Part shown: positions 1 through 9,299 of the stretch, one piece after another
Layout: each line of letters starts with the position of its first letter
How positions within the stretch are numbered: position 1 is the first letter of the stretch
Source: Bacillota bacterium
GTDB lineage: Bacteria; Bacillota; Clostridia; Acetivibrionales; DTU013
DNA length: 64,000 nucleotides
Reading direction: 5' to 3'
Assembly (NCBI GenBank): GCA_023412665.1
Contig: JAEZCA010000002.1
Coordinates: 1 to 64,000 of the forward strand
Translations under genes and position numbers: made by a program
Notes under the pieces: generated by a model
Seen by the model: only the letters and a program-made list of their open reading frames with translations
The model's database searches: none
What the model was told of the DNA's origin: nothing

Positions 1-3
1 CCT

Positions 4-121
4 TTCTGGTGGAAATGACGAGAAGGTCACACCCGTTCCCATCCCGAACACGGCAGTTAAGCTTCTCAGTGCCCAAGATACTTGGCTGGTAACGGCCCGG
101 GAAAATAGGTCTCCGCCGGAT
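4..121 (+). rRNA. rrf: 5S ribosomal RNA
   Basis: The conserved 5S core (ACACCCGTTCCCATCCCGAA, then CACGG.AGTTAAGCTTCT) is plain at about 30-68. The terminal helix closes between tctggtgg (5-12) and ccgccgga (113-120) with G-U pairs, so the gene is essentially complete although the window starts right at its 5' end. A tRNA follows directly, as at the end of a bacterial rRNA operon. The 16S and 23S genes would lie to the left of the window. Confidence 0.93.
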
Positions 122-127
122 TTATAT

Positions 128-203
128 TCCTCAATAGCTCAGTCGGTAGAGCATGCGGCTGTTAACCGCAGGGTCGTAGGTTCGAGTCCTACTTGAGGAG
201 CCA
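128..203 (+). tRNA. tRNA-Asn (GTT)
   Basis: Full cloverleaf. Acceptor arm 128-134 pairs with 193-199, the anticodon loop reads ct-GTT-aa, the T-loop is GGTTCGAGTCC, and CCA is encoded at 201-203. It starts only 7 nt after the 5S gene and is followed by a terminator, so it is most likely the last gene of the rRNA transcript. Confidence 0.97.
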
Positions 204-207
204 GAAT

Positions 208-243
208 AACCTCATTGATATTATTGTCAATGAGGTTCTTTTG
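208..243 (+). terminator. Rho-independent terminator of the rRNA/tRNA transcript
   Basis: Perfect 11-bp stem, aacctcattga (208-218) with tcaatgaggtt (227-237), an 8-nt loop, then ctttt. It begins 5 nt after the CCA end of tRNA-Asn. Confidence 0.88.
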
Positions 244-275
244 TATTTATCTCCAATTTTCATATGTTTTTGTAA

Positions 276-304
276 TTGCAGAAAAATGGCGAACATGGTA
301 TAGT
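276..304 (+). promoter_or_regulatory. Candidate sigma-A promoter for the first lipoprotein gene
   Basis: TTGCAG (276-281), 17-bp spacer, TATAGT (299-304). It lies about 130 nt before the start codon at 437 and just after the upstream terminator. Recognised by pattern only. Confidence 0.45.
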
Positions 305-436
305 TATCAATGATTATTTTTTCCAACGTCAATAGAGAGGTAAACTGAAAAAGCTGGCAGCAGACTAATTGGACTGGCGTATCGTATTATAGCACAATAA
401 ATTACATCTTAACTTTGAAAGAAGAGGATATGAGAA

Positions 437-1741
437 ATGAAAAAAATTACACTGGGGATACTTATTGCACTGGTGGTATTTTTGGTTGGCTGTACTATTG
501 AAATAGAAGGCGGGGCAGATTCACCCGACAATTCATTAGGCAGCACGCCAGTCGATCAATCGGACAGTCTGAACGGTGATTCGGATTTCTCAAAAACGAA
601 CAACGAGTACAAGGATATGAGTAATGAAAAAATAGAATGTGCGGACTCTTTTATTACAGATGTCTATAGCAATGTATCTCTGGATGAAGAAAACAAGTTG
701 GAAAAAGCTGAGTATAAAATTATTCAGGGTAAGGACGGAACAAAATACTCTGCCGAATTGAGCTATGATAGTAAAGAATATTTATATAATTTCACAATCA
801 ATAATGAGAGCGGGATAAATCTGCTGTCTTTGTCTACTTATGCATCATATTACGGTGCTGTCTTTAATATATTAGATCTAAACATGGATGGTTATGCGGA
901 TATCCAGTTCCTGACTGCAGAAGGAACCATGAACAGCGTTTATGATTTCTATCTCTGGGATGCTGCTGCCATGAATTTTGTTAAGGCAGAATGTGATGAT
1001 GAGCTATTATTTATTGAACTTAAAGTGTATGAAGACTATTTACAGCTGTGGGGAAGAAATAATGCAAGCTCAGGGGCTATCGTAAAATATAAGTGGATTG
1101 GAAATAAACTGGTAAAGATGTCAGAAGAGGAATATCACGCTGACGATGAGACCCAAGGCGAAGACGTAGCATGGCAATTTACTCAGGATGACATCAAAAT
1201 AAACGGGAAAACTATTTTAGGAATAACGTATCAGCAGTTAATTCAGACATTTGGAGATCCTATTGAGACAAAAATCTATAAAATAAATCCTCCGGCGTCA
1301 GAACCGGATTATTTTGTATATATTTATGTATGTGTATATGATGGTTTCGAATGCGAGTTCTATACCGGGGAAAACGAAAAAAGTCCAGAACCTGCAGATA
1401 CTGTGTTCAGATTTGATATAACGAATCAAAATGCTCAATTGGATTGTGAATTGTATATAGGAATAGATAAGGATGAACTTGATCTGAGATACAGCATAAA
1501 CAAATTCTATAGATTAGATGATATTGAGAGCTATGATTTGAGCAGTATAAAACATGTACTTAAGAGCTATAAACCGGAAGGCTGCTACTCCGAATATGAA
1601 AAAGCGGCTATCGTTTATCATGACATTGAAAGCTTTGAAGAACCGCTTGCCAAGGCACTGGTACTTCTTTTTGATGAGGACAGGGGCTATGACACAGACA
1701 GGGTTGATCGTATAGTTTTTGGATACCCCACAGCGAATTGA
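437..1741 (+). CDS. Predicted lipoprotein of unknown function
   Basis: Encodes 434 residues. The N-terminus is a lipoprotein signal: two lysines, a hydrophobic stretch and the lipobox LVGC with Cys19 as the probable lipidated residue, so the protein should be anchored outside the cytoplasmic membrane. An Asp/Ser/Asn-rich linker runs to about residue 70. Around residues 147-155 the acidic loop DLNMDGYAD resembles the calcium-loop-like motif of FG-GAP/XAC2610-type proteins. The C-terminal half contains GITYQQLIQTFGDP, which recalls small BamE/SmpA-like folds, but this likeness is weak. A gaagagg ribosome-binding site precedes the ATG. The gene stands alone between the rRNA terminator and a 250-nt gap. 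Function is not recognised. Confidence 0.85.
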   Translation: MKKITLGILIALVVFLVGCTIEIEGGADSPDNSLGSTPVDQSDSLNGDSDFSKTNNEYKDMSNEKIECADSFITDVYSNVSLDEENKLEKAEYKIIQGKDGTKYSAELSYDSKEYLYNFTINNESGINLLSLSTYASYYGAVFNILDLNMDGYADIQFLTAEGTMNSVYDFYLWDAAAMNFVKAECDDELLFIELKVYEDYLQLWGRNNASSGAIVKYKWIGNKLVKMSEEEYHADDETQGEDVAWQFTQDDIKINGKTILGITYQQLIQTFGDPIETKIYKINPPASEPDYFVYIYVCVYDGFECEFYTGENEKSPEPADTVFRFDITNQNAQLDCELYIGIDKDELDLRYSINKFYRLDDIESYDLSSIKHVLKSYKPEGCYSEYEKAAIVYHDIESFEEPLAKALVLLFDEDRGYDTDRVDRIVFGYPTAN

Positions 1742-1933
1742 TTTTATGTGAACACATCAATAATAGGACTGGCAATAACAAGACCGGCAGTGCTTTACCG
1801 CAGTGACATCCCTGCGAGCAGCGCTGTCGGTCTAAATTTTGCAAATGTATTTTTTCCCTGAACGATGCGTTATAAGACAAAAAGAACATTTTCTCGTTTA
1901 TAATAAATGTACGGCATATATTAAAGCTGATCA

Positions 1934-1964
1934 TAAAGAGGTGATAAATGTCTCCGCCTCTTTA
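1934..1964 (+). other. Leader hairpin before the DUF445 gene
   Basis: Perfect 8-bp stem, taaagagg (1934-1941) with cctcttta (1957-1964), and a 15-nt loop, 27 nt before the next start codon. There is no real T-run after it, so it may act as a weak terminator of the upstream transcript or as a leader structure. A TATAAT at 1899-1904 could be a -10 box, but no good -35 is seen. Confidence 0.4.
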
Positions 1965-1990
1965 ATGGTGCGTAATAGGAAAGGAAAATT

Positions 1991-2890
1991 ATGAACATTC
2001 AGATAATTACTGCTCCGCTTATCGGCGGACTTATAGGGTTGATAACCAACGGCCTGGCAATAAGGATGCTGTTCAGACCGATGAAGGCCGTTTATATAGG
2101 CAAATTCAAGCTGCCCTTCACCCCCGGTCTCATACCAAAGGAAAGGCCGAGGCTGGCAAAATCGATAGGCGATGTAATAAGCAGGGACCTGCTGAACCGG
2201 GAGACGCTGAGAGCTACTCTCTTATCAGACTCGATGAGGGAGAACCTCAATTCCAAAATCGACGAAATGACCGCCAGGTATAGCCTGAACGAAGAGACCG
2301 TCAGCGACACCATAGAAAAATTTATCGCAAAAAATATTATTAGTGAGAAGCTGGACAGCGCAAAAGAGGGACTCGCTCTTACCATTACTCAAAAGGCAAT
2401 TGAACAGGATATCGGCAAAAGTATTGTTGACTATGCTTATGAGGAAATAATGGCAAAGACAAAGCCGGTGTTCAAGTCCATAACCAGTACCGCTATCAGC
2501 TCATTCAAGCAGCCATTGGCAAGCAGGATCAATACGATGATTGATACAAAATCAAGGCCGCTTATAGAAAAATTCCTGGAAGATCAGGCTGATGAGTTAT
2601 TAAACATGCCAATGAAAAATATTGTATCAAAATATCAGGACAAAATACCTCTAATAAAGATGTATTTCTGGAGCATATATGAAGAAGTGATTACTAAAAA
2701 GCTTGCTGATGTGCTGGATACTGTGGGTATTTCAGAGGTTGTCAGCAACAAGATCAATGAATTGGAGCTGACTGAACTGGAAGAAATGATAAACACGTTG
2801 ATGAAGAAGGAATTGAATGCCTTGATATGGCTGGGTGGACTGCTTGGTGTAGTAATGGGCTTTATCAACGTTATCATCGACATGCTCTAG
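1991..2890 (+). CDS. DUF445 family membrane protein (YheB-like)
   Basis: Encodes 299 residues. The N-terminus is a hydrophobic segment (residues 5-28) running into the family signature around NGLAIRMLFRP and the Gly/Pro-rich FTPGLIPKERPRLAKSIG. A long, mostly helical charged middle follows, and a second membrane segment closes the protein at about residues 278-297. This two-anchor layout with a large central domain is typical of DUF445 (B. subtilis YheB) proteins. Their biochemical role is not established; a link to sporulation or envelope has been proposed for some. The start is ATG after aggaaaggaaa. Neighbours give no functional hint, and it is probably monocistronic. Confidence 0.9.
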   Translation: MNIQIITAPLIGGLIGLITNGLAIRMLFRPMKAVYIGKFKLPFTPGLIPKERPRLAKSIGDVISRDLLNRETLRATLLSDSMRENLNSKIDEMTARYSLNEETVSDTIEKFIAKNIISEKLDSAKEGLALTITQKAIEQDIGKSIVDYAYEEIMAKTKPVFKSITSTAISSFKQPLASRINTMIDTKSRPLIEKFLEDQADELLNMPMKNIVSKYQDKIPLIKMYFWSIYEEVITKKLADVLDTVGISEVVSNKINELELTELEEMINTLMKKELNALIWLGGLLGVVMGFINVIIDML

Positions 2891-3003
2891 GATACGGCTG
2901 TCAACTTTGTTCAGTGTGTTTTTGCTTCACCCCATTCAGCAAGAACACAGGGAGAACTCTTGTTGTTTCATGTCATTTTATTTACTTCTTTTTAATCGGT
3001 TTA

Positions 3004-3012
3004 TGTTATAAT
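3004..3012 (+). promoter_or_regulatory. Candidate extended -10 element
   Basis: TGTTATAAT, an extended -10 (TGnTATAAT), lies about 130 nt upstream of the DUF4015 gene. The best upstream hexamer, TTTACT at 2981-2986, is 20 bp away, longer than usual, so only the extended -10 is claimed. Confidence 0.4.
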
Positions 3013-3140
3013 ATATGATATTATGTAGGAACAAAACGAAAAAGGCTAGTCTAATAAATACCTATAATAAAAATTGTAAGTACACATAAAATATTGGTGC
3101 TTGAACAACTTGCACAAATGATGAGACGGGGGGCATTTTT

Positions 3141-4478
3141 ATGAAATTGATCCAAAAGGCCAGGGCGTTTGCGTTTTTATTGGCAGCAGTACTGGTATTA
3201 TCAGGCTGCGCAGGAGAGAAGATTCAGCCGCAGCTGCCGGAAAATGCAGGCGGAACCGGGGAACCGCAGGTAGAGAATCTGGCAGGAACCGCAGGCGATG
3301 GAACAAATGAGACTCCCGGGCAGGATGTGGAAAATAATACAGAAGAACAAAGTGAAGCTGCCAGCGATCAGGAACAGGCAACTGACGGTGCAGAAGAAAC
3401 AAATGAGAAGGCCCCTGTAAAGGCAAAAGCGCTGTACCTGACCGGTTGGACGGTAGGAAGCTCAAGTAAGGTCGAGCATTATGTCGAATTGGCAAATACT
3501 ACAGAAATAAATGCATATGTAGTGGACATAAAAGACGATGACGGCTTTGTAGGTTATGAATCACAGGTGCCTGAAGTCCAGGCAAACGGCACCTGGAAGA
3601 AGAAGTACAACCCTGACAGTGTGCTGAAGGCATTTCATGACAACGATATTTATGTTATCGGCAGGCTGGTGGTATTCAAGGATCCTATGTATTCAGTGAA
3701 GAGGCCCGATCTAGCGATAAAAAACATAAATGGCGGCTTGTGGAAGGACAGAAACAAAAAGACCTGGCTCAATCCATACAACAAAGAAAACTGGGATTAT
3801 ACGATAAGCATAGCAAAAGAGGCAGTAGCAAAGGGCTTTGACGAGATACAGTTCGACTATGTCAGATATCCAAGTGATGGTAAACCCAAGGAAATGGACT
3901 TTACCGGTATAGAGCAGGAAAAATACGAGGCTATATGTGAATTCCTTGCATATGCAAAGGAAAAGATACCTGAAGTGCCGATATCTGCAGATGTATTTGG
4001 AATAATACTGGAAAGCCCGAAGGATACGGAACGCATAGGCCAGTATCTGGAATTCGTAGGCAAAGACATCGACTATATATCGCCGATGGTTTATCCGTCA
4101 CATTATGCCTACGGACAAATCGTCAACAAGGTAAAATTCGACATCCCGGATCATGAACCCTACGGAGTTGTATATAATACTCTTGTAAAAGGTAAAAACA
4201 GGATAGAGCAGGCCGGTGAATACAAAGCAAAGGTCAGGCCCTATCTGCAGGATTTTACGGCGTCCTGGCTCAAACTTAACGGAAAGAAAATGTATCAGGA
4301 ATACGGTGCGGAGCAGGTAAAGCAACAGATCAAGGCTGTGTATGATGCAGGCTACGAAGAGTGGATACTGTGGGATGCCAGCAATACCTACCATGAGGAG
4401 GCCTTTCTCAAAGAAGGAGAAGCACAGGAAACCGGGGCAATTGGTACATCAGACAGCGGACAAGGCACAACAGAATGA
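3141..4478 (+). CDS. Putative glycoside hydrolase lipoprotein (DUF4015 family)
   Basis: Encodes 445 residues. A lipoprotein signal with lipobox LSGC (Cys23) is followed by a Glu/Gln/Thr-rich low-complexity linker to about residue 95. The rest is a TIM-barrel-like domain of the DUF4015 putative glycoside hydrolase family: it opens with KALYLTGWTVGS, carries INAYVVDIKDDDG, has the conserved FDEIQFDYVRYPSDG strand with acidic residues suited to catalysis, and ends with EWILWDASNTYHEE. It is therefore probably a surface-tethered carbohydrate-active enzyme, but the substrate is unknown. A short hydrophilic tail after residue 425 is low complexity. The ATG follows gacgggggg. A terminator at 4598-4626 ends the transcript. 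Confidence 0.87.
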   Translation: MKLIQKARAFAFLLAAVLVLSGCAGEKIQPQLPENAGGTGEPQVENLAGTAGDGTNETPGQDVENNTEEQSEAASDQEQATDGAEETNEKAPVKAKALYLTGWTVGSSSKVEHYVELANTTEINAYVVDIKDDDGFVGYESQVPEVQANGTWKKKYNPDSVLKAFHDNDIYVIGRLVVFKDPMYSVKRPDLAIKNINGGLWKDRNKKTWLNPYNKENWDYTISIAKEAVAKGFDEIQFDYVRYPSDGKPKEMDFTGIEQEKYEAICEFLAYAKEKIPEVPISADVFGIILESPKDTERIGQYLEFVGKDIDYISPMVYPSHYAYGQIVNKVKFDIPDHEPYGVVYNTLVKGKNRIEQAGEYKAKVRPYLQDFTASWLKLNGKKMYQEYGAEQVKQQIKAVYDAGYEEWILWDASNTYHEEAFLKEGEAQETGAIGTSDSGQGTTE

Positions 4479-4597
4479 TCCATCTTCGGTGCAGCAGAGT
4501 GATCTGCGAATGGAACAGCCGCTAATGGTAAAGAAAAAGGTAAGGCAGCATACAATAATAGAACACAACATCTAGTAAGAATTCCATATTGAAATGT

Positions 4598-4626
4598 AAA
4601 GGCTCCCGTAAATGGAGAGCCTTTTT
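4598..4626 (+). terminator. Rho-independent terminator
   Basis: Stem aaaggctc (4598-4605) with gagccttt (4617-4624), 11-nt loop, then a T-rich tail. It lies about 120 nt after the DUF4015 gene. Confidence 0.8.
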
Positions 4627-4769
4627 ATTGTCAATTGTCAACGAAAAAGACGGATTTAAAAGTATGTCAGTGTCATTGCAAAGCTGAAATATGCTTTTTA
4701 TCATATGGAGCATACTATATAGCTTTATGCAATAGGTCATATTTACTAATTAATTTTGCCGTTTCCATA

Positions 4770-4797
4770 TTGACTTGTTCTGCAAAAGTGATACAAT
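4770..4797 (+). promoter_or_regulatory. Candidate sigma-A promoter of nrdJ
   Basis: TTGACT (4770-4775), 16-bp spacer, TACAAT (4792-4797). It lies about 60 nt before the nrdJ start codon and downstream of the previous gene's terminator. Confidence 0.65.
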
Positions 4798-4858
4798 ATA
4801 CTGTGCCAGGAAAAAATATCTATACTAAATATAGTGTCAAGTTCGAGGAGGCCAAGAC

Positions 4859-7300
4859 ATGAATTTATCGGAGAACGCAGTAAAGGTCCTTGAAAAAAGG
4901 TACCTCACCAAGGACGAAACTGGTAAACTTCTTGAAGACCCCGAAGGTATGTTTAAACGGGTAGCCAAGGCGATCGCTTCGGCAGACAAATCATACGCAT
5001 CGGCAGCAGAGCTCAAAAAAATTGAAAAAGAATTTTTCGACTTGATGGCGAATCTTGAGTTTTTGCCCAATTCACCCACGCTTATGAACGCGGGACGGCC
5101 TCTCGGACAATTGAGTGCATGTTTTGTGCTGCCTATCGAGGATACGATGGAGGGAATATTCGATTCCATCAAAAATGCAGCGCTCATACACAAGAGCGGC
5201 GGCGGCACAGGCTTCAGCTTTTCCAGGCTGAGAGCAAAGGGAGCTTCGGTGAACTCTACAGGAGGAGTCGCCAGCGGCCCCATCAGCTTCATGAAGGTAT
5301 TCAATGCCGCAACTGAGGCAGTCAAGCAGGGAGGAACCAGAAGAGGCGCCAATATGGGCATTCTCAGGGTGGATCATCCCGACATACGCGAATTTATCAC
5401 ATGTAAGCAGGATAATAAGGACATTACTAATTTCAACATAAGTGTCGCTTTGACCGAGGAATTTATGGAAGCGGCGGAAAAGGGACTTACATATGATCTG
5501 ATCGATCCAAAGACAAAAAAACCTGTCAAGACGGAAAATGCCAGAGAGATCTTTGATTTGATCATCGACAACGCCTGGAACAATGGCGAACCGGGCATCG
5601 TATTCCTTGACAGAATCAACAAGGATAATGTAACCCCGGAATTAGGTGAGATCGAAAGCACCAATCCGTGCGGCGAACAGCCGTTGCTGCCTCACGAGGC
5701 CTGCAACCTGGGATCGATAAACCTGAATCTGATGATCAAAACAGTCGAGAGCAAGGCTGAAGTCGATTACGACAGGCTTGGAAGCGTAGTCAGAAAAGCA
5801 GTTCATTTCCTTGACAATGTTATTGATGTAAACCGTTATCCTCTGCCTGAGATAGACAATATGACAAGAGGCACCAGAAAGATTGGTCTTGGTGTCATGG
5901 GCTGGGCAGATATGCTTTGCAAGCTCGGCATCGCCTACAACTCGCAGAAAGCAATCAAGCTGTCCGAAGAAATAATGCATTTCATACAGGACGAAGCCCG
6001 CAAAGCATCTATTGAGCTGGCTGAGAAAAAGGGAGTCTTCCCATTATACGACAAGAGCATATACAAGGATCTCGGCGTCAGGGTGCGAAATGCAACGACC
6101 ACAACCATAGCTCCTACAGGGACCCTTAGTATAATAGCAGGCTGTTCCAGCGGTATCGAGCCTATATTCGCCATTTCATATATCAGAAATGTCATGGACA
6201 ATGACGAGCTGATAGAGGTCAACCCTATTTTCAAGATAATATCCGAGCAAGGCGGCTTCTACTCGGATGAACTGATGAGGCGTATAGCTAAAAAAGGCTC
6301 TCTCCATGAGTTTACCGAGATTCCTGAGGATATAAAGGAAGTATTCGTTACGGCTCATGACATATCACCAGAGTGGCATGTCAAGATGCAGGCGTCCTTC
6401 CAGAAATACACCGACAACGCTGTATCAAAGACCGTCAACCTTAGCCATGATGCTACACGTGAGGATGTCAAGGCAGTATTTGAGCTGGCCTACAGGACAT
6501 ACTGCAAGGGAGTCACTATTTACAGGGACGGCAGCCGGGAGATGCAGGTGCTCAACATCGGTGAAGTCAAGGGCAAGGAAGCAGGCAATGCTGCAGCACC
6601 GGCTGAAGCAAATACTTGCGAAGCTTCGTGTAATCCGCCATGGATCGAACCGAGACCGCGTCCTGATATCACCACAGGCTTTACCGAGAAGGTCAAGATC
6701 GGCTGCGGAAATCTTTATATAACAGTTAACTATGACGAAAACGGCATTTGCGAAGTATTCACCAATACAGGCCGCGCAGGTGGCTGTCCGTCGCAATCCG
6801 AGGCTACGAGCCGGCTTGTGTCCATTGCTCTGAGATCCGGTATCGACGCAAAATCCATAGTTGAACAGCTCAAGGGAATAAGATGCCCATCAACGATAAG
6901 GCAGAAGGATCTGAGGGTATTATCCTGCCCTGACGCAATAGGCCGACTTATCGAGAAGGTATTGAAGCTCCAGAACGGCAACGGAAATGGCAATGGCAAC
7001 GGTCACAGTGCCAACAGTGGAAGCCTGGACAATGCAAACGGCAACGCAGATATCAGAAAGAACGCAGTGGCAAAATCCAAGGCCGATGCCGGAAAGCTTG
7101 ATTTTATACCAAGGCCTACAGGAAACTCACCGGTGTATGATGAAAACTATCATGATACGGATATGCTCAATGACAGGAGCGACAGCTACAGTATCAGCGA
7201 TGCGCTTCATATGGCAAATTGCCCTGAATGCGGCAAGCCGGTGGAGCATGAGGGCGGATGCGTCATCTGCAGGCATTGCGGCTTCAGCAAATGCGGCTGA
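4859..7300 (+). CDS. nrdJ: Adenosylcobalamin-dependent (class II) ribonucleoside-diphosphate reductase
   Basis: Encodes 813 residues. The enzyme reduces ribonucleotides to deoxyribonucleotides in the cytoplasm, using coenzyme B12 to generate a thiyl radical. The sequence shows the reductase barrel: NSPTLMNAG near residue 71, a redox Cys at about 88, the finger-loop motif STNPCGEQP with Asn269, Cys271 (radical Cys) and Glu273, and ATTTTIAPTGTLS. A TSCPD-type domain follows at about 605-700 (KIGCGNLYITV, GGCPSQSEATSRL). The C-terminus is a Cys-rich zinc ribbon (Cys788, 791, 801, 804, 807, 812) joined through an Asn-Gly repeat linker. No small subunit (nrdB/nrdF) lies nearby, as expected for class II. 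The ATG follows gaggaggcc. It depends on B12, for which an uptake operon lies at 24-28 kb. Confidence 0.97.
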   Translation: MNLSENAVKVLEKRYLTKDETGKLLEDPEGMFKRVAKAIASADKSYASAAELKKIEKEFFDLMANLEFLPNSPTLMNAGRPLGQLSACFVLPIEDTMEGIFDSIKNAALIHKSGGGTGFSFSRLRAKGASVNSTGGVASGPISFMKVFNAATEAVKQGGTRRGANMGILRVDHPDIREFITCKQDNKDITNFNISVALTEEFMEAAEKGLTYDLIDPKTKKPVKTENAREIFDLIIDNAWNNGEPGIVFLDRINKDNVTPELGEIESTNPCGEQPLLPHEACNLGSINLNLMIKTVESKAEVDYDRLGSVVRKAVHFLDNVIDVNRYPLPEIDNMTRGTRKIGLGVMGWADMLCKLGIAYNSQKAIKLSEEIMHFIQDEARKASIELAEKKGVFPLYDKSIYKDLGVRVRNATTTTIAPTGTLSIIAGCSSGIEPIFAISYIRNVMDNDELIEVNPIFKIISEQGGFYSDELMRRIAKKGSLHEFTEIPEDIKEVFVTAHDISPEWHVKMQASFQKYTDNAVSKTVNLSHDATREDVKAVFELAYRTYCKGVTIYRDGSREMQVLNIGEVKGKEAGNAAAPAEANTCEASCNPPWIEPRPRPDITTGFTEKVKIGCGNLYITVNYDENGICEVFTNTGRAGGCPSQSEATSRLVSIALRSGIDAKSIVEQLKGIRCPSTIRQKDLRVLSCPDAIGRLIEKVLKLQNGNGNGNGNGHSANSGSLDNANGNADIRKNAVAKSKADAGKLDFIPRPTGNSPVYDENYHDTDMLNDRSDSYSISDALHMANCPECGKPVEHEGGCVICRHCGFSKCG
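6974..7003 (+). repeat. Hexanucleotide repeat inside nrdJ
   Basis: Five tandem copies of a 6-nt unit (aacggc, aacgga, aatggc, aatggc, aacggt) encode Asn-Gly five times. They form the flexible linker between the TSCPD part and the zinc ribbon of NrdJ. Length change in steps of six would keep the reading frame. Confidence 0.9.
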
Positions 7301-7416
7301 TGACCCTGTGCGGCTGACACGGCTGATACAGCTGACAGCCTTAGCAGTTGGTACATATGATACTCCGGTACTTATTATAGATATATAGCTTACTAATATA
7401 CTCAATCTCCTCAGAT

Positions 7417-7450
7417 AATAGGGTGAAAGCAATTTCATCCTATTTTTTTA
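7417..7450 (+). terminator. Rho-independent terminator downstream of nrdJ
   Basis: A 12-bp stem, aatagggtgaaa (7417-7428) with tttcatcctatt (7433-7444), has one G-U pair and a GCAA tetraloop, and is followed by a run of T. Confidence 0.92.
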
Positions 7451-7565
7451 TAGTTTAAACACTGCTGGGGTAAGAAAAATTCTTTACAATTGAAAATATA
7501 TCTCTTAACTAATACGTTATACGTTATAATAGATAGGTAAATAATTATTCAATTGTGAGGCAGAC

Positions 7566-9299
7566 ATGAAAAACATACTCAGGCTAGTCAAATACGCAAG
7601 GCCTTACTGGCATATGCTGGCCATTTCAGCTTTTAGTACTATAGCAATAACTGTTTTGAATCTTGTAGGTCCCCAGTTGATAACGGATCTTATAGATATA
7701 CTGTCGGGCAGCTTCGATGAAGGCTCTATGGCTGCCATCCGCAATCTGGCGCTGATACTGGCAGGAACCTATCTGCTCAGGATATTATTCAGATTCCTCA
7801 ACAATTATTTGAGCCACAAGGCCGCCTGGAATCTGGTAGAGGACATGAGGGTAAAGGTATACGACCATCTCCAGAAGCTTTCCCTCAGATATTATCAGGA
7901 CAAGCAGACGGGCCAGCTCATGTCCAGGACAACAAACGACACCGCTACCTTTGAGATGCTTATTGCACATGTGGTTCCCGAGTTATTTGCCAATGCTTTG
8001 GTGGTCATAGGGGTCGCAGTGATATTATTCACCAAGAATATGTATCTTGCGTTGATGACACTGATACCAATTCCTTTTCTATTGCTGGGAAGCTGGATAT
8101 TCGTAAAGAAGGTAAGGCCCAATTTCAGAGTCGCACAGGGTAATCTGGCAGAACTGAATGCTACTCTCCAGGACAATATATCCGGTATGAAGGAAATACA
8201 GATATTCAACCAGCAGCCAAAGGAAAGAGGCAGGGTAAAAAAAGGTGCGCAGAACTATACATCTGCCGTTCTCCATGCTTTGAAGCTGAGCGCCGTATTC
8301 CATCCTGCGGTTGAAGCCGTAAGCTCCTTCGGTACTGTGATCGTGGTGCTTATAGGCGGTTGGCTGGCACTGGAGGGCAATTTATCAGTGGCGGATATCG
8401 TTGGCTTCCTTTTGTATCTGAGCCTTTTCTATCAACCGATAGGCGCGCTGGCAAGGGTCATAGAAGATCTCCAGCAGGCTGTGGCGGGAGCAGACAGAGT
8501 ATTTGAGGTGCTTGATACTGAGCCTGATATTAAAGACAGCCCGGATGCCGTCGACATAGGTCAAAGTAAGGGAGATATAGTTTTTGACGATGTGAGTTTC
8601 AATTATATCGATAATGTACCTGTGCTCCAGAATATCAGCTTCCGTGCAGCGCCCGGTGAAATGATTGCCCTCGTCGGCCCTACTGGGGTGGGAAAGACAA
8701 CAGTCATAAGCCTCATCGCACGTTTTTATGAGCCGGTATCGGGAAGGGTCACGCTGGACGGCAGGGATTTGAGGGACCTGACTCTTTCATCGCTGCGCAA
8801 TCAGATAAGCATCGTTTTGCAGGATATATTCCTGTTTAACGGCACTGTAGCGGAAAATATTGCATATGGCAAAAAGGACGCCTCAAAGGACCAGATCATA
8901 CAGGCTGCCAAAACCGCAAGGGCTCATGAATTCATCATCGAAATGCCTGAAGGCTACGACACAGTCATAGGCGAGAGGGGAGTCAAGCTTTCCGGCGGAC
9001 AGAAGCAGCGATTATCCATCGCCAGGGCAGTTCTTCGAAATACTCCAATATTAATACTTGATGAAGCAACAGCGGCTGTTGATGTGGAAACCGAAGCAAA
9101 GATACAGCAGGCAATACACGAACTCACAGAAAACCGGACGATTATTGTTGTTGCCCACAGGCTTTCTACCGTCAAAAAGGCAAACAAGATTTTGGTCATA
9201 CAGGAAGGGAAAATTGTCGAGTCAGGAAACCATTCCGAATTATTGGAGTATAATGGTGTGTACAGGCAGTTATGTGAAATGCAGTTCAAGAATCAATAA
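7566..9299 (+). CDS. ABC exporter, fused membrane and ATPase domains (MsbA/LmrA type)
   Basis: Encodes 577 residues, the usual half-transporter length; it should work as a homodimer or with an unseen partner to move lipid, drug or peptide substrates across the membrane. Residues 1-300 are the six-helix ABC transmembrane domain. The nucleotide-binding domain has Walker A GPTGVGKT (371-378), a Q-loop in SIVLQDIFLF, signature LSGGQKQR (475-482), Walker B LILDE (496-500) and the H-switch VAHRLS (His531). Substrate cannot be told from sequence. The ATG follows gtgaggcag. It is flanked by the nrdJ terminator and a 180-nt gap, so it is probably a single-gene transcript. Its start region contains a tandem acgttat repeat overlapping a TATAAT (7525-7530). 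Confidence 0.93.
   Translation: MKNILRLVKYARPYWHMLAISAFSTIAITVLNLVGPQLITDLIDILSGSFDEGSMAAIRNLALILAGTYLLRILFRFLNNYLSHKAAWNLVEDMRVKVYDHLQKLSLRYYQDKQTGQLMSRTTNDTATFEMLIAHVVPELFANALVVIGVAVILFTKNMYLALMTLIPIPFLLLGSWIFVKKVRPNFRVAQGNLAELNATLQDNISGMKEIQIFNQQPKERGRVKKGAQNYTSAVLHALKLSAVFHPAVEAVSSFGTVIVVLIGGWLALEGNLSVADIVGFLLYLSLFYQPIGALARVIEDLQQAVAGADRVFEVLDTEPDIKDSPDAVDIGQSKGDIVFDDVSFNYIDNVPVLQNISFRAAPGEMIALVGPTGVGKTTVISLIARFYEPVSGRVTLDGRDLRDLTLSSLRNQISIVLQDIFLFNGTVAENIAYGKKDASKDQIIQAAKTARAHEFIIEMPEGYDTVIGERGVKLSGGQKQRLSIARAVLRNTPILILDEATAAVDVETEAKIQQAIHELTENRTIIVVAHRLSTVKKANKILVIQEGKIVESGNHSELLEYNGVYRQLCEMQFKNQ

Larger units (their letters stand above)
4479..4858. other. 380-nt intergenic region between glycosidase and nrdJ
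   Basis: Contains the terminator at 4598-4626 and the candidate nrdJ promoter at 4770-4797. No small gene with a convincing ribosome-binding site was found. No cobalamin riboswitch or obvious NrdR-box pair was recognised ahead of nrdJ. Confidence 0.6.

Noticed and set aside
4342..4575. Plus-strand frame overlapping the end of the DUF4015 gene, considered as a frameshifted tail
   Set aside because: The DUF4015 domain is already complete before the stop and the alternative tail is low complexity. No evidence of a true frameshift.
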